64,000 bases of DNA from positions 186,001-250,000 of the forward strand of contig JAEWCL010000003.1 of the NCBI GenBank assembly GCA_023390655.1, written 5' to 3'. Origin of the DNA: Bacillota bacterium. GTDB taxonomy: Bacteria; Bacillota; Clostridia; Christensenellales; CAG-138. The notes beneath the pieces were generated by a model. It saw only the letters and a program-made list of their open reading frames with translations, was not told the origin of the DNA and did no database searches. Every line of letters starts with the position of its first letter. The stretch's first letter is position 1. Positions 34,832 to 43,805 of the stretch are shown here, piece by piece. The translations under genes were made by a program, and so were the position numbers.

Positions 34832-36247
34832 CTAAATTTCAAATCCGCGTGCCGCGCTTGATAATTCTCTAATATAGCCGTCCCACAAATCGGGGCTGAA
34901 ATCCAGCAGCTTTAACGGATCATCCGCAATTTCGCCGTGCAATATGCTGTTTATTGTATCGGTCTCAAAATAGTGTACCTTATCAACCTGATATGTGTGA
35001 TCAACACTGTAAACCAAGCTTAACCCCTGCGCACAGAGAACGGCGGCCTTTGGAAGGTCACTGTTGACGATTTTGATTTTGCTGGCGCTTGTTTCGTCGA
35101 TATGGGAATCAAACCTGCGCAGATACGGAATACGGTTATGCGGCGCGATATCGACAGCGCCAAGAAGGGGGACAATGGCCTTTCCGGTAGCAAAGAAATG
35201 GATCATAGCGTCGACCGTTACATAAAAAGTGGTTTCTTGTGTAAGGACGCTGTGAAACAGCTTCAAAACACTTTCCCTGATGCTTGAGCTGCCCGGCGCC
35301 GCTTCCAACTCTTCCTTTTCAAGCAAGTATCCGATAGAAATAAAATTGTATGCGGCGGCGATCCGCCGCCCGATCAATTCGTCGATACAGGAAGGGTTGG
35401 CCTCCAGATACCCAATTGCTTCCTGCCTGTTAAAGCTGATTTTTTTCGCATCTTTTTTCATAAGGGCATTGAAAAAGGACGGCACATATCCCTTATGGGT
35501 GATAAACGACATCATGGGCGTGCCGTCTATCTGCGTGCTGAAAAGCAGCAGGAACCTTCCTTTTAACAGCAGAAAAGCGCTGTCGATCGGCTTTGTAATC
35601 TGCCACAGGTACAGGTCTACATATTCCTGCGCCTGCACGATTTTTTCCAAAAAGCCAATCGCAGATTTGCCGGATGCCGCCGCCTCCATATTGGATAGAT
35701 CGATAAAATGGTTGAACGTGACGGCCTGCTTTGTGCCCAGTAATTTCACCCTTTGGAGAATATCGGCCTGCAGGCGGTTAAAAAGCGCCAGCGTGCTGTA
35801 GAAGTCCAAAGGGACGTTGGCGTCATGGCTCACAATATAATCGGAAGCGATGATACATAGCATGTTCAGAATATTCCTTTTTCCCAAAAAACACAGCTCT
35901 GCATCGGAATAACCAAAATCCGTATTGTTTTCTTCCTCAAAAGCCCTGTCAAGCGAATATTCCATCGCATAGGCCAGGAAGAGTTCCAATTCATGCGCTG
36001 AATTGAAATCATAAACCACCGGGAAAACATTCTTAAACTTTAAATAGCAGTTCCGGCTGTAGATTGTCTGGGAGAAATATTTTGCAGCTTGCCAGCTAAA
36101 CGATTTTTTTTCTTTTACAAATGGCAGCCTTCTGCCTGTAAGAATTTTACTCAGGCCGCTCGGCGTCATATTCATGCTTAAGGCAAAATCTGTTTTGGAA
36201 ATTTGTGCAATATTTATAAGTTCTTCCAACAATACGCCTATTTTCAT
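34832..36247 (-). CDS. HTH protein with a large novel C-terminal region
   Basis: 471 residues. Residues 5-45 form an XRE-like helix-turn-helix (ISKTDFALSMNMTPSGLSKI). The remaining 420 residues are mostly helical, rich in aromatic residues, without a recognised domain, signal peptide or membrane helix. The gene is divergent from the giant adhesin, with overlapping promoters in the shared 343-base region, so it is a good candidate for its regulator and for autoregulation. An AGGGA ribosome site precedes the ATG. The function is inferred from the HTH and the context only. Confidence 0.6.
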   Translation of the reverse strand: MKIGVLLEELINIAQISKTDFALSMNMTPSGLSKILTGRRLPFVKEKKSFSWQAAKYFSQTIYSRNCYLKFKNVFPVVYDFNSAHELELFLAYAMEYSLDRAFEEENNTDFGYSDAELCFLGKRNILNMLCIIASDYIVSHDANVPLDFYSTLALFNRLQADILQRVKLLGTKQAVTFNHFIDLSNMEAAASGKSAIGFLEKIVQAQEYVDLYLWQITKPIDSAFLLLKGRFLLLFSTQIDGTPMMSFITHKGYVPSFFNALMKKDAKKISFNRQEAIGYLEANPSCIDELIGRRIAAAYNFISIGYLLEKEELEAAPGSSSIRESVLKLFHSVLTQETTFYVTVDAMIHFFATGKAIVPLLGAVDIAPHNRIPYLRRFDSHIDETSASKIKIVNSDLPKAAVLCAQGLSLVYSVDHTYQVDKVHYFETDTINSILHGEIADDPLKLLDFSPDLWDGYIRELSSAARGFEI

Positions 36248-36260
36248 TTGTTCCCTCAGC

Positions 36261-36289
36261 TTGACACATTATACTTCAGGTTATTTATA
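36261..36289 (+). promoter_or_regulatory. Promoter directed to the adhesin gene
   Basis: TTGACA (36261-36266), 17 bases, TTTATA (36284-36289), or TTATAC with an 18-base spacer. The minus-strand -10 of the divergent regulator gene overlaps its spacer. Confidence 0.5.
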
Positions 36290-36443
36290 CACCGCTTTTT
36301 CCCTATTCGCTTTCCTGGCAAAGAAATTTATTATTCGAAATTTTCTTTTTTTGTTCAGCCGTGAAAAGCGATTCTCTTTGTTTGTCAAGCGGGTGATGAG
36401 GTATCCTTATACAATTTATGTTGAGCCTGTATAGGATTCCTGC

Positions 36444-36480
36444 AAAAAAGCAGTGAAAGACCGATGTTCACTGCTTTTTT
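36444..36480 (+). terminator. Intrinsic terminator inside the adhesin leader
   Basis: A perfect 14-base-pair stem, AAAAAAGCAGTGAA (36444-36457) with TTCACTGCTTTTTT (36467-36480), ending in six T. It stands about 110 bases before the adhesin start and about 150 bases after the likely promoter, so it can act as an attenuator. Confidence 0.8.
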
Positions 36481-36590
36481 GGATAACAGACTTATCATAA
36501 AGGACAATGGGCCGTAAATCAAGTTCCTTCCGTTTGGAAGCGTGCTCTTGTCCGGATTTTTCTAAATCAATCCACGAGGAGGCATTATTT

Positions 36591-39500
36591 ATGAGACGAA
36601 ATCCAAAACGAATATGGACAAGCTGGGCGTTGGCGCTGATGCTGCTGTTTTCAGTGTTACTGCCCGCGCAAACCGTATATGCGGCTGATAAAAGCACTGT
36701 GCTCACGGAGTTTGTGGCAACGCTCAAGCAGGGTGGGGCGATACTGGGAGCCTCAGATAAAATAGACAGCGAAAAAGATATTCAGGTAGAAATCTCCTTC
36801 CGCGTGCCGGTGCAAGGCGATCAGCCGACGCCGACAGACCCTGTTAATTACCTTGATACGGCGCGTTTTGAGGTGAGCGATGCGTTTCGCCTTTTGAGCG
36901 ATACAACTCCTAAGGTATTGAAATTTGGGAATATTCCCGTTGCGACCCTCACGCTGGAAGAGTCGGGCAGCAAGGTGTTTGCCAATGTGGTATTCGACGG
37001 CGATCCTACGGTATTTGATGGAAGCGATCCTTCGCTCAATACGGTAAAATGTTTGTTTACCGCTAATTTAAAATACGATAAGACCGGTGACGACGGCGAG
37101 GAGAAAGATGTCAATGTAGCGATTTTGGAAAAAACCTACACTGTACATGTGCCGCCTGCGGAGATTGTGTATGAGGTGACAAAATCGGGCACGCCCAACC
37201 TGGCGGATAGGACCATCACGTGGAACGTGGATATCAGCGCCACAAAGGCAGGCAATCCGGTTGATTTGGCAGGCTACAAATTCGTGGACAATTTAAATGC
37301 CGTGGGAGAATATATCCCCGGCACGTTTAGCCCAAGCTCTCTGACACCTGTTTATGACGAAACCGGAAAAATACTCAGTGGTACGTTTCCAACAGGCTCT
37401 ACAAGCCCGCAGACTGTCACCTTCCAAACGGAAATTCCTGAAAATAAATATTATGGCAGCGGTAATCAATCCATTACGAATACGGCGCAGTTGATGGACG
37501 GTGCGGACGTGTTGAAAAAAGACGGCACAAAATCCGTTACATTTACGCCCCCAAAATGGATTGAGAAGACAGGCACTACAAACGATAAACCAAACGATCC
37601 CACCTATGATCCGACAAACCGCACCATTACATGGGCTATTATCGCCAATCATGAAGGCGCGGCGCTCAATAACATTGTGATTACCGATGCCCTGAAGGAT
37701 GGGCTGACATTTCATTCAGCAATATGGGAGAAATGGGACAGCGCTTCCTCTACGTGGGTGGAAGAAACAAGCATTACGCCCATTGGAAACGAATATAGGA
37801 TTAGTAACATCACCTCCAAAATTCGGCTGACGATTGTAACCAACGTGCCAAATGAAAGCCATACAACAGGCAAAAAAACGTATACAAACGCCGCCACCAT
37901 CAGTTGGACAGGCTCTCCCGATCCTGCCACCAATTCCGGGCTGAGAAGCGGTGTTATTGGGGTCGATATCGGCTATAGTGCCCTTACAAAAACCGGAACT
38001 GCTGACCCTGCAGCCCGTAAGGTGAAGTGGAACATCACCGTGGATGCAAGAAGCCAGTCCAGCCTAACAGGCCTGAAGGTATATGATCTGTTGGTTTATG
38101 GAAGCAGTGCCAGCGGATTTGATAAGGCGGCAGCCAACGGCTGGCCTTTGGGCATCAACGTTGACGATATTACCGTCCGTTATGACCAAGCGTATATCTC
38201 CGGAACCTTCCAAAATATAGGGCCATCAGTTGTTGCAGCGCCTACCGTGCATGACATCATGCAGGGTGGTAAGAAGGTTGCCGAATTGTTGGAATTTACG
38301 AATCTATCTAATGCGCAGGTCAATGCGTTCACGTTTGAGACCCGTGTTCTAAACCCGGATCTCTTTGCAAGCAATACAACCAACAGCAAGCGGATTTATA
38401 ACACCGCCATGCTGTTCAGCAACACCACAAAGATTACGGAAACGCTTGCCGACCCGGTTTATAACAGCAGCATACTGCGCAAGGAAATGCTTAAGCGCGA
38501 GGCGATGGACAACCCCGCAGCTGGCGTTAATGCCTTAATGACGTTAGATGCGTCCGAGAGCTTCCATTATATTGACAAGTCGGTCATTTTCCGCTTGAGT
38601 GTCAATGCGGATGGCATTGATTGGACGGACCTCCAAAACGGGGACGGAGAGGCGCTGGGTAAGGCCATTGTTACCGACAGTCTGCCCACGGGATGGGAAT
38701 TCGATAAAATTGACGGCAAAGACTTTCTGATTTTTGAAGGTGTAAAGAACGGAACCTCCGTAAATGCCACTGACACCGCGCCGGATACCGTATCCGGACT
38801 GACAGCGAATTTCAGCGGCACAACCGCAACCTTTACCTTTGATCTGCTGACAAGACCCTATGTTATCCTGGTCAAGGCAAAGCCAAACGCCGCCACCATT
38901 CAGGATTACTTTGGCGCAAACCACAGCGGCAAAACTGCGACCAACACGGTGGGCCTGAAAACGGAAAACTGGCAGCCGGGTGTGTCCACCGCGCGCGATG
39001 TTTCTATTGCAAGCACTATATTGACGAAGACGGATGAGAAGCTTGGAGACGGTGAAGTGGAATGGACGGTAGAGTACCGCCCCTATGAGTTAACGCACTC
39101 CGATCCAAGAAGGGTAGAGGATACATTGCCAATTGGCCTCGACCTGCGCACGGACGCTACCGGCAAGCTGCTGCTTGACGGCAACATCGCAGTAAACGAA
39201 ATGATCCTTCAAGCGAACGGCACTTATACGATGGGAGATTCTGTTGCGCTAGTATTGGGTGACAATATTTCCTACGACAATGCGACTAGAACGTTGAAAT
39301 TTGCCATACCCGAAAACAATAAGGCGTACCGGCTGACCTATGTTACGGATGTTACCGGCGCAGTGGGACAAGTCACCAATGCCGTGAAGCTGATTTCCGG
39401 CAGCTCCAATGTGGGGGGGACGGCCAAGCCCTATCTCATTACGTCTCAGGATGGTTCGGCCACACTCCAGCGCAATGGCTGGCTCGAGATCACAAAGACG

Positions 39501-41252
39501 GACGGGGCTGGAGCCTTGCTCCCAGGCGCGGAGTTCACGATTTTTGCAATGGACGGCGCCACTGTCATCCGGCAAGGGATGACCGGCGCTGATGGTAAAG
39601 TCATGCTGAAGGTGATCCCGGACGGCGATTATCTGCTCAGAGAAACAAAAGCCCCCGCAGGCGGCTATACGCTTGAAGGCGCAACACACACTGTTGGCGT
39701 AAAGACCGAGGGTAGTGTTGTTACGACCACCATTGACGGGAAAACGGGCACGGACTCCAACAAGCTGGCTATAAAAAACTTTCTGAGCAATACGGCAGGA
39801 AGCCTGACGATTCGTAAAACCGTTGCGGGAAACGCTACTGAACCGGGCAGGAAGTTTGAATTTAGCATAACCCTAGATGATATGGTCAATACCTATCCGT
39901 ACATTGGGGCAAACGGCGGGCCTAGTGGTAATATTACGGGCAGCGCTACAATCGAACTTGAGGACGGGGAAAGCGTCACCATCACCGGAGTACCGAAGGA
40001 CACGATGTATAGCGTGACGGAAAAGGATTATACCGCCGATGGGTATGTTACCGCGAAAACAGGGGATGTGGGCGTTATCGTTGCGGATGCTACCGCAGAG
40101 GCCGTATTTACGAATACCAGAAACGCACCCGGCTCCCTCACCATCAGCAAAACGGTTATGGGCAATGCCGCTGAAGAGGGTAAGAAATTTGAATTCACTA
40201 TAACCCTGAGCGATACGGCCAATACCTATACGTACACCGGGGCAAACGGCGGGCCAAGCGGAACCATAACGGGCAGCGCTACAATCGGGCTTGCGGGCGG
40301 GCAGAGCATCACCATTGCCGACCTGCGCGAGGGTACCATCTATCAGGTAACGGAAAAGGATTATTCCGGCGAGGGATATACCACCGCCAAAGCAGGTGAT
40401 ACAGGCAGGATTGAAACCAAAGGCACGTATGTCGCCGCCTTTACGAACACGAAGAGCAGTTCTTCCGGTGGCCCGACCGGCGGGCTGACGATCAGCAAGC
40501 GGGTTGCGGGGAACGGCGCCAGCGCCACAAAGAGATTCGAGTTCTTGGTCACATTCAACGCGGCGGGGACTTATTCCTATTCCGGGAGCGGCGTTTCCGG
40601 CGGTACGATAGAGAGCGGCGGACGGATCTCCCTTGCCCATGGACAGAGCGTCACCATCAAAGGATTGCCCAAGGGTGCCGTGTACACGGTGACGGAAGCG
40701 GATTACATTGCAGATGGATACATCGGAACCAGCACCGGGGAAACGGGAGTGATCACCGGCGGGATGACAAAAACAGCGGCGTTTACGAACACATTCAAAA
40801 CGGTGACGCCCGGTGCGCTGATGATACGGAAGACTGTGGTGGGGGATGATTACAGCAAAAGCGAGGTATTTACCTTTGTTGTGACGTTCGATGCAAACGG
40901 CAGGTATCCGTATTCCGGCAGCAAGACCGGCACAATTGCAAGTGGGGAGTCCATCAGGCTCTCGCATGGGGAGTCTGTGGAAATCATGGGCCTGCCCGCT
41001 GAAACGCCCTATCGCGTAACAGAGCGGGAAGCAAACCACAACGGCTACTATACGAGCGCCACCGGCGCCACCGGCAATGTTTCGGCCTCCGGGAGCATAG
41101 CGGCGTTTGTGAATACCAGAATGAGCGTTCCCAAAACAGGCGGGGACAGCGGATTGGGCGGCAAAACAGGGATGGCGGCCTTCACCGTGGTGCTGATCCT
41201 GTTGAGCGCGCAGATGTCGCTTCGGACAAAGAGACGACCGAACAGGAAATAA
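36591..41252 (+). CDS. Giant LPXTG-type surface adhesin with SpaA and repeat domains
   Basis: 1553 residues from the ATG at 36591 (GAGGAGG upstream). A Sec signal ends at TVYA-ADKS (about residue 31). Residues 32-960 hold isopeptide-type and DUF11-like adhesin domains with repeated VTDALKDGL- or VTDSLPTGW-like motifs. A SpaA/Cna-B prealbumin-like domain follows (about 963-1052, LPGAEFTIF, LLRETKAPAGGY). Four repeats of about 110 residues start near 1070, 1180, 1298 and 1409, each with (I/S)KTV-G and a VTE(K/A/R) strand. The end has VPKTG (about residue 1513), a hydrophobic helix and RTKRRPNRK, the sortase anchoring signal. No sortase gene is in the window. Confidence 0.93.
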   Translation: MRRNPKRIWTSWALALMLLFSVLLPAQTVYAADKSTVLTEFVATLKQGGAILGASDKIDSEKDIQVEISFRVPVQGDQPTPTDPVNYLDTARFEVSDAFRLLSDTTPKVLKFGNIPVATLTLEESGSKVFANVVFDGDPTVFDGSDPSLNTVKCLFTANLKYDKTGDDGEEKDVNVAILEKTYTVHVPPAEIVYEVTKSGTPNLADRTITWNVDISATKAGNPVDLAGYKFVDNLNAVGEYIPGTFSPSSLTPVYDETGKILSGTFPTGSTSPQTVTFQTEIPENKYYGSGNQSITNTAQLMDGADVLKKDGTKSVTFTPPKWIEKTGTTNDKPNDPTYDPTNRTITWAIIANHEGAALNNIVITDALKDGLTFHSAIWEKWDSASSTWVEETSITPIGNEYRISNITSKIRLTIVTNVPNESHTTGKKTYTNAATISWTGSPDPATNSGLRSGVIGVDIGYSALTKTGTADPAARKVKWNITVDARSQSSLTGLKVYDLLVYGSSASGFDKAAANGWPLGINVDDITVRYDQAYISGTFQNIGPSVVAAPTVHDIMQGGKKVAELLEFTNLSNAQVNAFTFETRVLNPDLFASNTTNSKRIYNTAMLFSNTTKITETLADPVYNSSILRKEMLKREAMDNPAAGVNALMTLDASESFHYIDKSVIFRLSVNADGIDWTDLQNGDGEALGKAIVTDSLPTGWEFDKIDGKDFLIFEGVKNGTSVNATDTAPDTVSGLTANFSGTTATFTFDLLTRPYVILVKAKPNAATIQDYFGANHSGKTATNTVGLKTENWQPGVSTARDVSIASTILTKTDEKLGDGEVEWTVEYRPYELTHSDPRRVEDTLPIGLDLRTDATGKLLLDGNIAVNEMILQANGTYTMGDSVALVLGDNISYDNATRTLKFAIPENNKAYRLTYVTDVTGAVGQVTNAVKLISGSSNVGGTAKPYLITSQDGSATLQRNGWLEITKTDGAGALLPGAEFTIFAMDGATVIRQGMTGADGKVMLKVIPDGDYLLRETKAPAGGYTLEGATHTVGVKTEGSVVTTTIDGKTGTDSNKLAIKNFLSNTAGSLTIRKTVAGNATEPGRKFEFSITLDDMVNTYPYIGANGGPSGNITGSATIELEDGESVTITGVPKDTMYSVTEKDYTADGYVTAKTGDVGVIVADATAEAVFTNTRNAPGSLTISKTVMGNAAEEGKKFEFTITLSDTANTYTYTGANGGPSGTITGSATIGLAGGQSITIADLREGTIYQVTEKDYSGEGYTTAKAGDTGRIETKGTYVAAFTNTKSSSSGGPTGGLTISKRVAGNGASATKRFEFLVTFNAAGTYSYSGSGVSGGTIESGGRISLAHGQSVTIKGLPKGAVYTVTEADYIADGYIGTSTGETGVITGGMTKTAAFTNTFKTVTPGALMIRKTVVGDDYSKSEVFTFVVTFDANGRYPYSGSKTGTIASGESIRLSHGESVEIMGLPAETPYRVTEREANHNGYYTSATGATGNVSASGSIAAFVNTRMSVPKTGGDSGLGGKTGMAAFTVVLILLSAQMSLRTKRRPNRK

Positions 41253-41261
41253 GGAAAAAAT

Positions 41262-41284
41262 GGGCGGCCCGAAACGGGCCGCCC
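41262..41284 (+). terminator. Terminator after the adhesin gene
   Basis: GGGCGGCCCG/CGGGCCGCCC form a perfect 10-base-pair stem with an AAA loop, 9 bases past the stop; a T run (GAATTTTT) comes 14 bases later. Confidence 0.75.
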
Positions 41285-41307
41285 AAGAAAGTTGAATTTT
41301 TGGCCTT

Positions 41308-41346
41308 GAGGGCTTGCAGTCTGCGAGTAGCAGGCGGCAAGCCCTC
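41308..41346 (+). other. Second hairpin downstream of the adhesin
   Basis: GAGGGCTTGC and GCAAGCCCTC form a 10-base-pair stem around a 19-base partly paired loop. It lies in the 280-base gap to the convergent response-regulator gene, which otherwise holds nothing recognisable. Confidence 0.5.
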
Positions 41347-41532
41347 GCGTTTGGCTGTAACGCGCGCGCTTTACGCGCATAATCCGGCGTATTTATCAGA
41401 GAGGAAAGCGAAACAACCGGCATATCGCAGGGAGAACGGGAATCTCCACATCCGCAAGTAGCAAAGGGGATGAAACGGGTCGGGCAGTGGATAGCGTTTC
41501 CGCCAAGGAACGAGGCCTATGCAAGAATTCGT

Positions 41533-42141
41533 TCAATGATCTATGTAGCCAACGTCATACCGCATCCGTCTTGTCCATAGGTGCAAAAGCTCGCCCTGAT
41601 TTTTTACGCCAAGTTTTTTGTATACGTTGGTCTTTTGGTTCGCAATGGTTTTCTGGGAGGAAAGCGTATAGGGATCGTTGTCGAGTATGGCGTCGAATAC
41701 GGCACGCTCGGCCGGGGAGAGCCCCGCAAGGATCAGTGAATTGATCAGATAAAGCTGCGGCGTATGCCCGTTGACCGTTTTGCGCACGGTATCCGCTATG
41801 ATATTGAACTGGCTTTTGAACACATAACCGGACGCCATGCTTTTTACACAGGACTCCACCACGGTTTGCGGATTTTCGTAGGATGTCAATATGATCACCT
41901 GGGCATCTGTCCGGCGGCATATTTCGCGTGACGCCGCAATGCCTTCAAGGCCCGAGGCCGAAAGGCTCAGATCCATCAGTACGATGTCCGGCTGCAGCTC
42001 GCAGCAAAGGCGGATCGCATCTTCTTTATTGGAAGCATAGCCAACCAAGCTAAGATCAGGCTCCCGTTCCGCCATACGCCGGACGAGAAAAACAAAATCT
42101 TCATCGTCTTCCACCAGCATGAACCGGATGGTATCCTTCAT
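41533..42141 (-). CDS. NarL/LuxR-type response regulator
   Basis: 202 residues from the ATG at 42141; it overlaps the kinase stop as ATGA. The receiver has the acidic pair E11-D12-D13, the phospho-acceptor D57 (VLMDLSL), a Thr in IILTSYE and the Lys in GYVFKS. The C-terminal HTH (LSPAERAVFDAIL, then YKKLGVKNQGELL) is LuxR-like. It is the partner of the histidine kinase encoded just upstream and is divergent from the Ser/Thr kinase locus, whose promoters carry inverted repeats suitable for a NarL-type dimer. Confidence 0.9.
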   Translation of the reverse strand: MKDTIRFMLVEDDEDFVFLVRRMAEREPDLSLVGYASNKEDAIRLCCELQPDIVLMDLSLSASGLEGIAASREICRRTDAQVIILTSYENPQTVVESCVKSMASGYVFKSQFNIIADTVRKTVNGHTPQLYLINSLILAGLSPAERAVFDAILDNDPYTLSSQKTIANQKTNVYKKLGVKNQGELLHLWTRRMRYDVGYIDH

Positions 42142-43532
42142 AGAATACCCCCCATCACAGTACGCCTCTGTTTGGGGAAATAGAGTGAAAACACGGTGCC
42201 TTCCCCTTCTTTGCTTTGTACGTCGATATAACCGTTGTGCTGTTTCATAATGTTGAAGCAATACGCGAGCCCCAGGCCAAAATGCATGTTGGATGTTTTC
42301 GTGCTGAAATATGGTTCAAACAACCGCCGCAAGTTCTCCCGCGGGATGCCGCAGCCGGTATCCTGCACGTGCAGTGCCTGATAATTCCGGGCGGCGTTCT
42401 CATCAAAGGAAAAGGTGATGGTTCCACGGCGGTTCATCGCATCGGCTGCGTTGGAGATCAGGTTGTTGAGCACCTCAATGATATGGTCTTTGTCGCATAG
42501 GACCGCTTCATCGCCACACAGAACGTCAAAATCGATTTCAGCCCCCGTATACTCCCTGCACAGGTCAATGGCGCTTTCAACGAGCTCTTTGACGAGGTAA
42601 GGTTCCCGTTCAAGCAAGATATCGTTGGAATAGAGCTGCGTTTTGTGCACAAAGCGCTTTAAATGCTCCGTGGACCGTCCGATGATTTTCAGCTCCTCCG
42701 GTGTCTCCCCATTTAACTGCGCCGTCAGATTTTCCATGCACCATTCGATTTTGGTCACTTCATTTTTCAGGATATGGCTTGTGTACCAGGCGCCTTTGTC
42801 AATATGCTGCTTGGAATTGTCCCATTTGTATGGCTCGCCTCTGAGCCGGAGGCCCATCATTCCTTCCCGGAAGGCGGCAATAATATAGAACGCCACGATG
42901 GTACCCATCAGGTATGTGTTTCCCTGCCAGGCCTTGAAGAACGCCTGCACCCGTAAGGAATGGATCACAAATATGGTGATCAGCCAAAACCATACCGGAG
43001 GCAGCACCACAAGGCCGATGCGCCGCTTTTCGCGCCGCTTTGCCGTCCATTTCTCATCTACCACGGCTTTTATCATCAGAACCGTGGAAAGCACCCCGTA
43101 TACGAGATTGTAAGCGCTGATGGAGTACCAGAAGAACAGACTGGTATGCTGCAGTTCCCTTGTCATCAGGGGTGGGAACAGGAGCAGCAACGGCAGCGGC
43201 AGGGATAGCGCGAGAAACTGAAAAATACGGAACCGCCGCGGCTGTACGAGATGATATTCATAAAAATACAGGGCAAAGATAAACAGGCAGGGCATGACAA
43301 AATCATATAGAACAGCTGTCATGACGCAGTAAATATTCTCTGCAAGCGCATAGGCGCCAAGGGCGTTGATTTGCCCCATAAACCGGGGAACCACATCGAA
43401 GAAAAGAAACTCCTTGAACGGCCCCAAACTAAAAAGCAGGCCGCTGACGGCGCACCACCGGTTGGTTTTGCTGTGCCTGTCCGAAAGGTATATAATAAGC
43501 GAGAGCAACCAGAGCAATGCCGTAAATATCAT
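42138..43532 (-). CDS. Membrane histidine kinase
   Basis: 464 residues from the ATG at 43532 (GGGGAG upstream). About seven or eight hydrophobic helices fill residues 1-240, with no obvious extracellular domain, suggesting sensing within the membrane. The phospho-acceptor region reads WYTSHILKNEVTKIEWCMENL, a divergent HisKA type with His followed later by Glu. The ATPase part has VLNNLISNAADAM (N box), DTGCGIP (G1) and FGLGLAYCFNIM (G2). It would phosphorylate the co-encoded response regulator. Confidence 0.9.
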   Translation of the reverse strand: MIFTALLWLLSLIIYLSDRHSKTNRWCAVSGLLFSLGPFKEFLFFDVVPRFMGQINALGAYALAENIYCVMTAVLYDFVMPCLFIFALYFYEYHLVQPRRFRIFQFLALSLPLPLLLLFPPLMTRELQHTSLFFWYSISAYNLVYGVLSTVLMIKAVVDEKWTAKRREKRRIGLVVLPPVWFWLITIFVIHSLRVQAFFKAWQGNTYLMGTIVAFYIIAAFREGMMGLRLRGEPYKWDNSKQHIDKGAWYTSHILKNEVTKIEWCMENLTAQLNGETPEELKIIGRSTEHLKRFVHKTQLYSNDILLEREPYLVKELVESAIDLCREYTGAEIDFDVLCGDEAVLCDKDHIIEVLNNLISNAADAMNRRGTITFSFDENAARNYQALHVQDTGCGIPRENLRRLFEPYFSTKTSNMHFGLGLAYCFNIMKQHNGYIDVQSKEGEGTVFSLYFPKQRRTVMGGIL

Positions 43533-43625
43533 AAGCGCTCCCCTGTGTATGGGAATTGATGGCTCCTTACCTATCATACAATATTGCCCCGTAAAAGTCA
43601 TGTAAGATTATTCAATTGATAGGCA

Positions 43626-43671
43626 TTCCTATGTTTTTTAGGAACAAACTAGGTTTTTTTCATGCTATACT
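43626..43671 (+). promoter_or_regulatory. Inverted-repeat promoter of the first Ser/Thr kinase
   Basis: TTCCTA (43626-43631) and TAGGAA (43639-43644) form an inverted repeat, followed by TATACT (43666-43671). No TTGACA-like -35 is at the right distance. The distance from GGAACA (43641) to the -10 is the same 25 bases as in the copies at 46115 and 47209. Confidence 0.6.
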
Positions 43672-43805
43672 CAAAAAGGTTGGGCCCGCCTGCCTTTGCG
43701 TGTTTTAAAAAACCACGGGCATTGAGCCGGACCTGCATTCGTATATATTCAGTTATTTACAACCATATAAGCTGTTTCCGGCTTTGGGACTTGAAAGGAG
43801 CGCAT

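Larger units (their letters stand above)
36248..36590 (+). other. Divergent promoter region and long leader of the adhesin gene
   Basis: This 343-base AT-rich region contains overlapping promoters (near 36261-36289 for the plus strand; TATAAT on the minus strand at 36273-36268 for the HTH gene), an intrinsic terminator at 36444-36480 and the ribosome site GAGGAGG before the adhesin ATG at 36591. Confidence 0.55.

Noticed and set aside
36174..36434. An 86-codon frame in the adhesin leader as a leader peptide
   Set aside because: It begins inside the divergent regulator gene, lies upstream of the likely transcription start and has no ribosome site.
39873..41423. A 516-codon minus-strand frame opposite the adhesin repeats
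   Set aside because: It follows the adhesin's repeat structure in antisense, with unlikely composition; the adhesin on the plus strand has signal, domains and anchor.
41340..41470. Possible riboswitch or small RNA downstream of the adhesin
   Set aside because: GC-rich segments can pair, but no known riboswitch core was matched, and the region lies between convergent genes, so no regulated gene follows.
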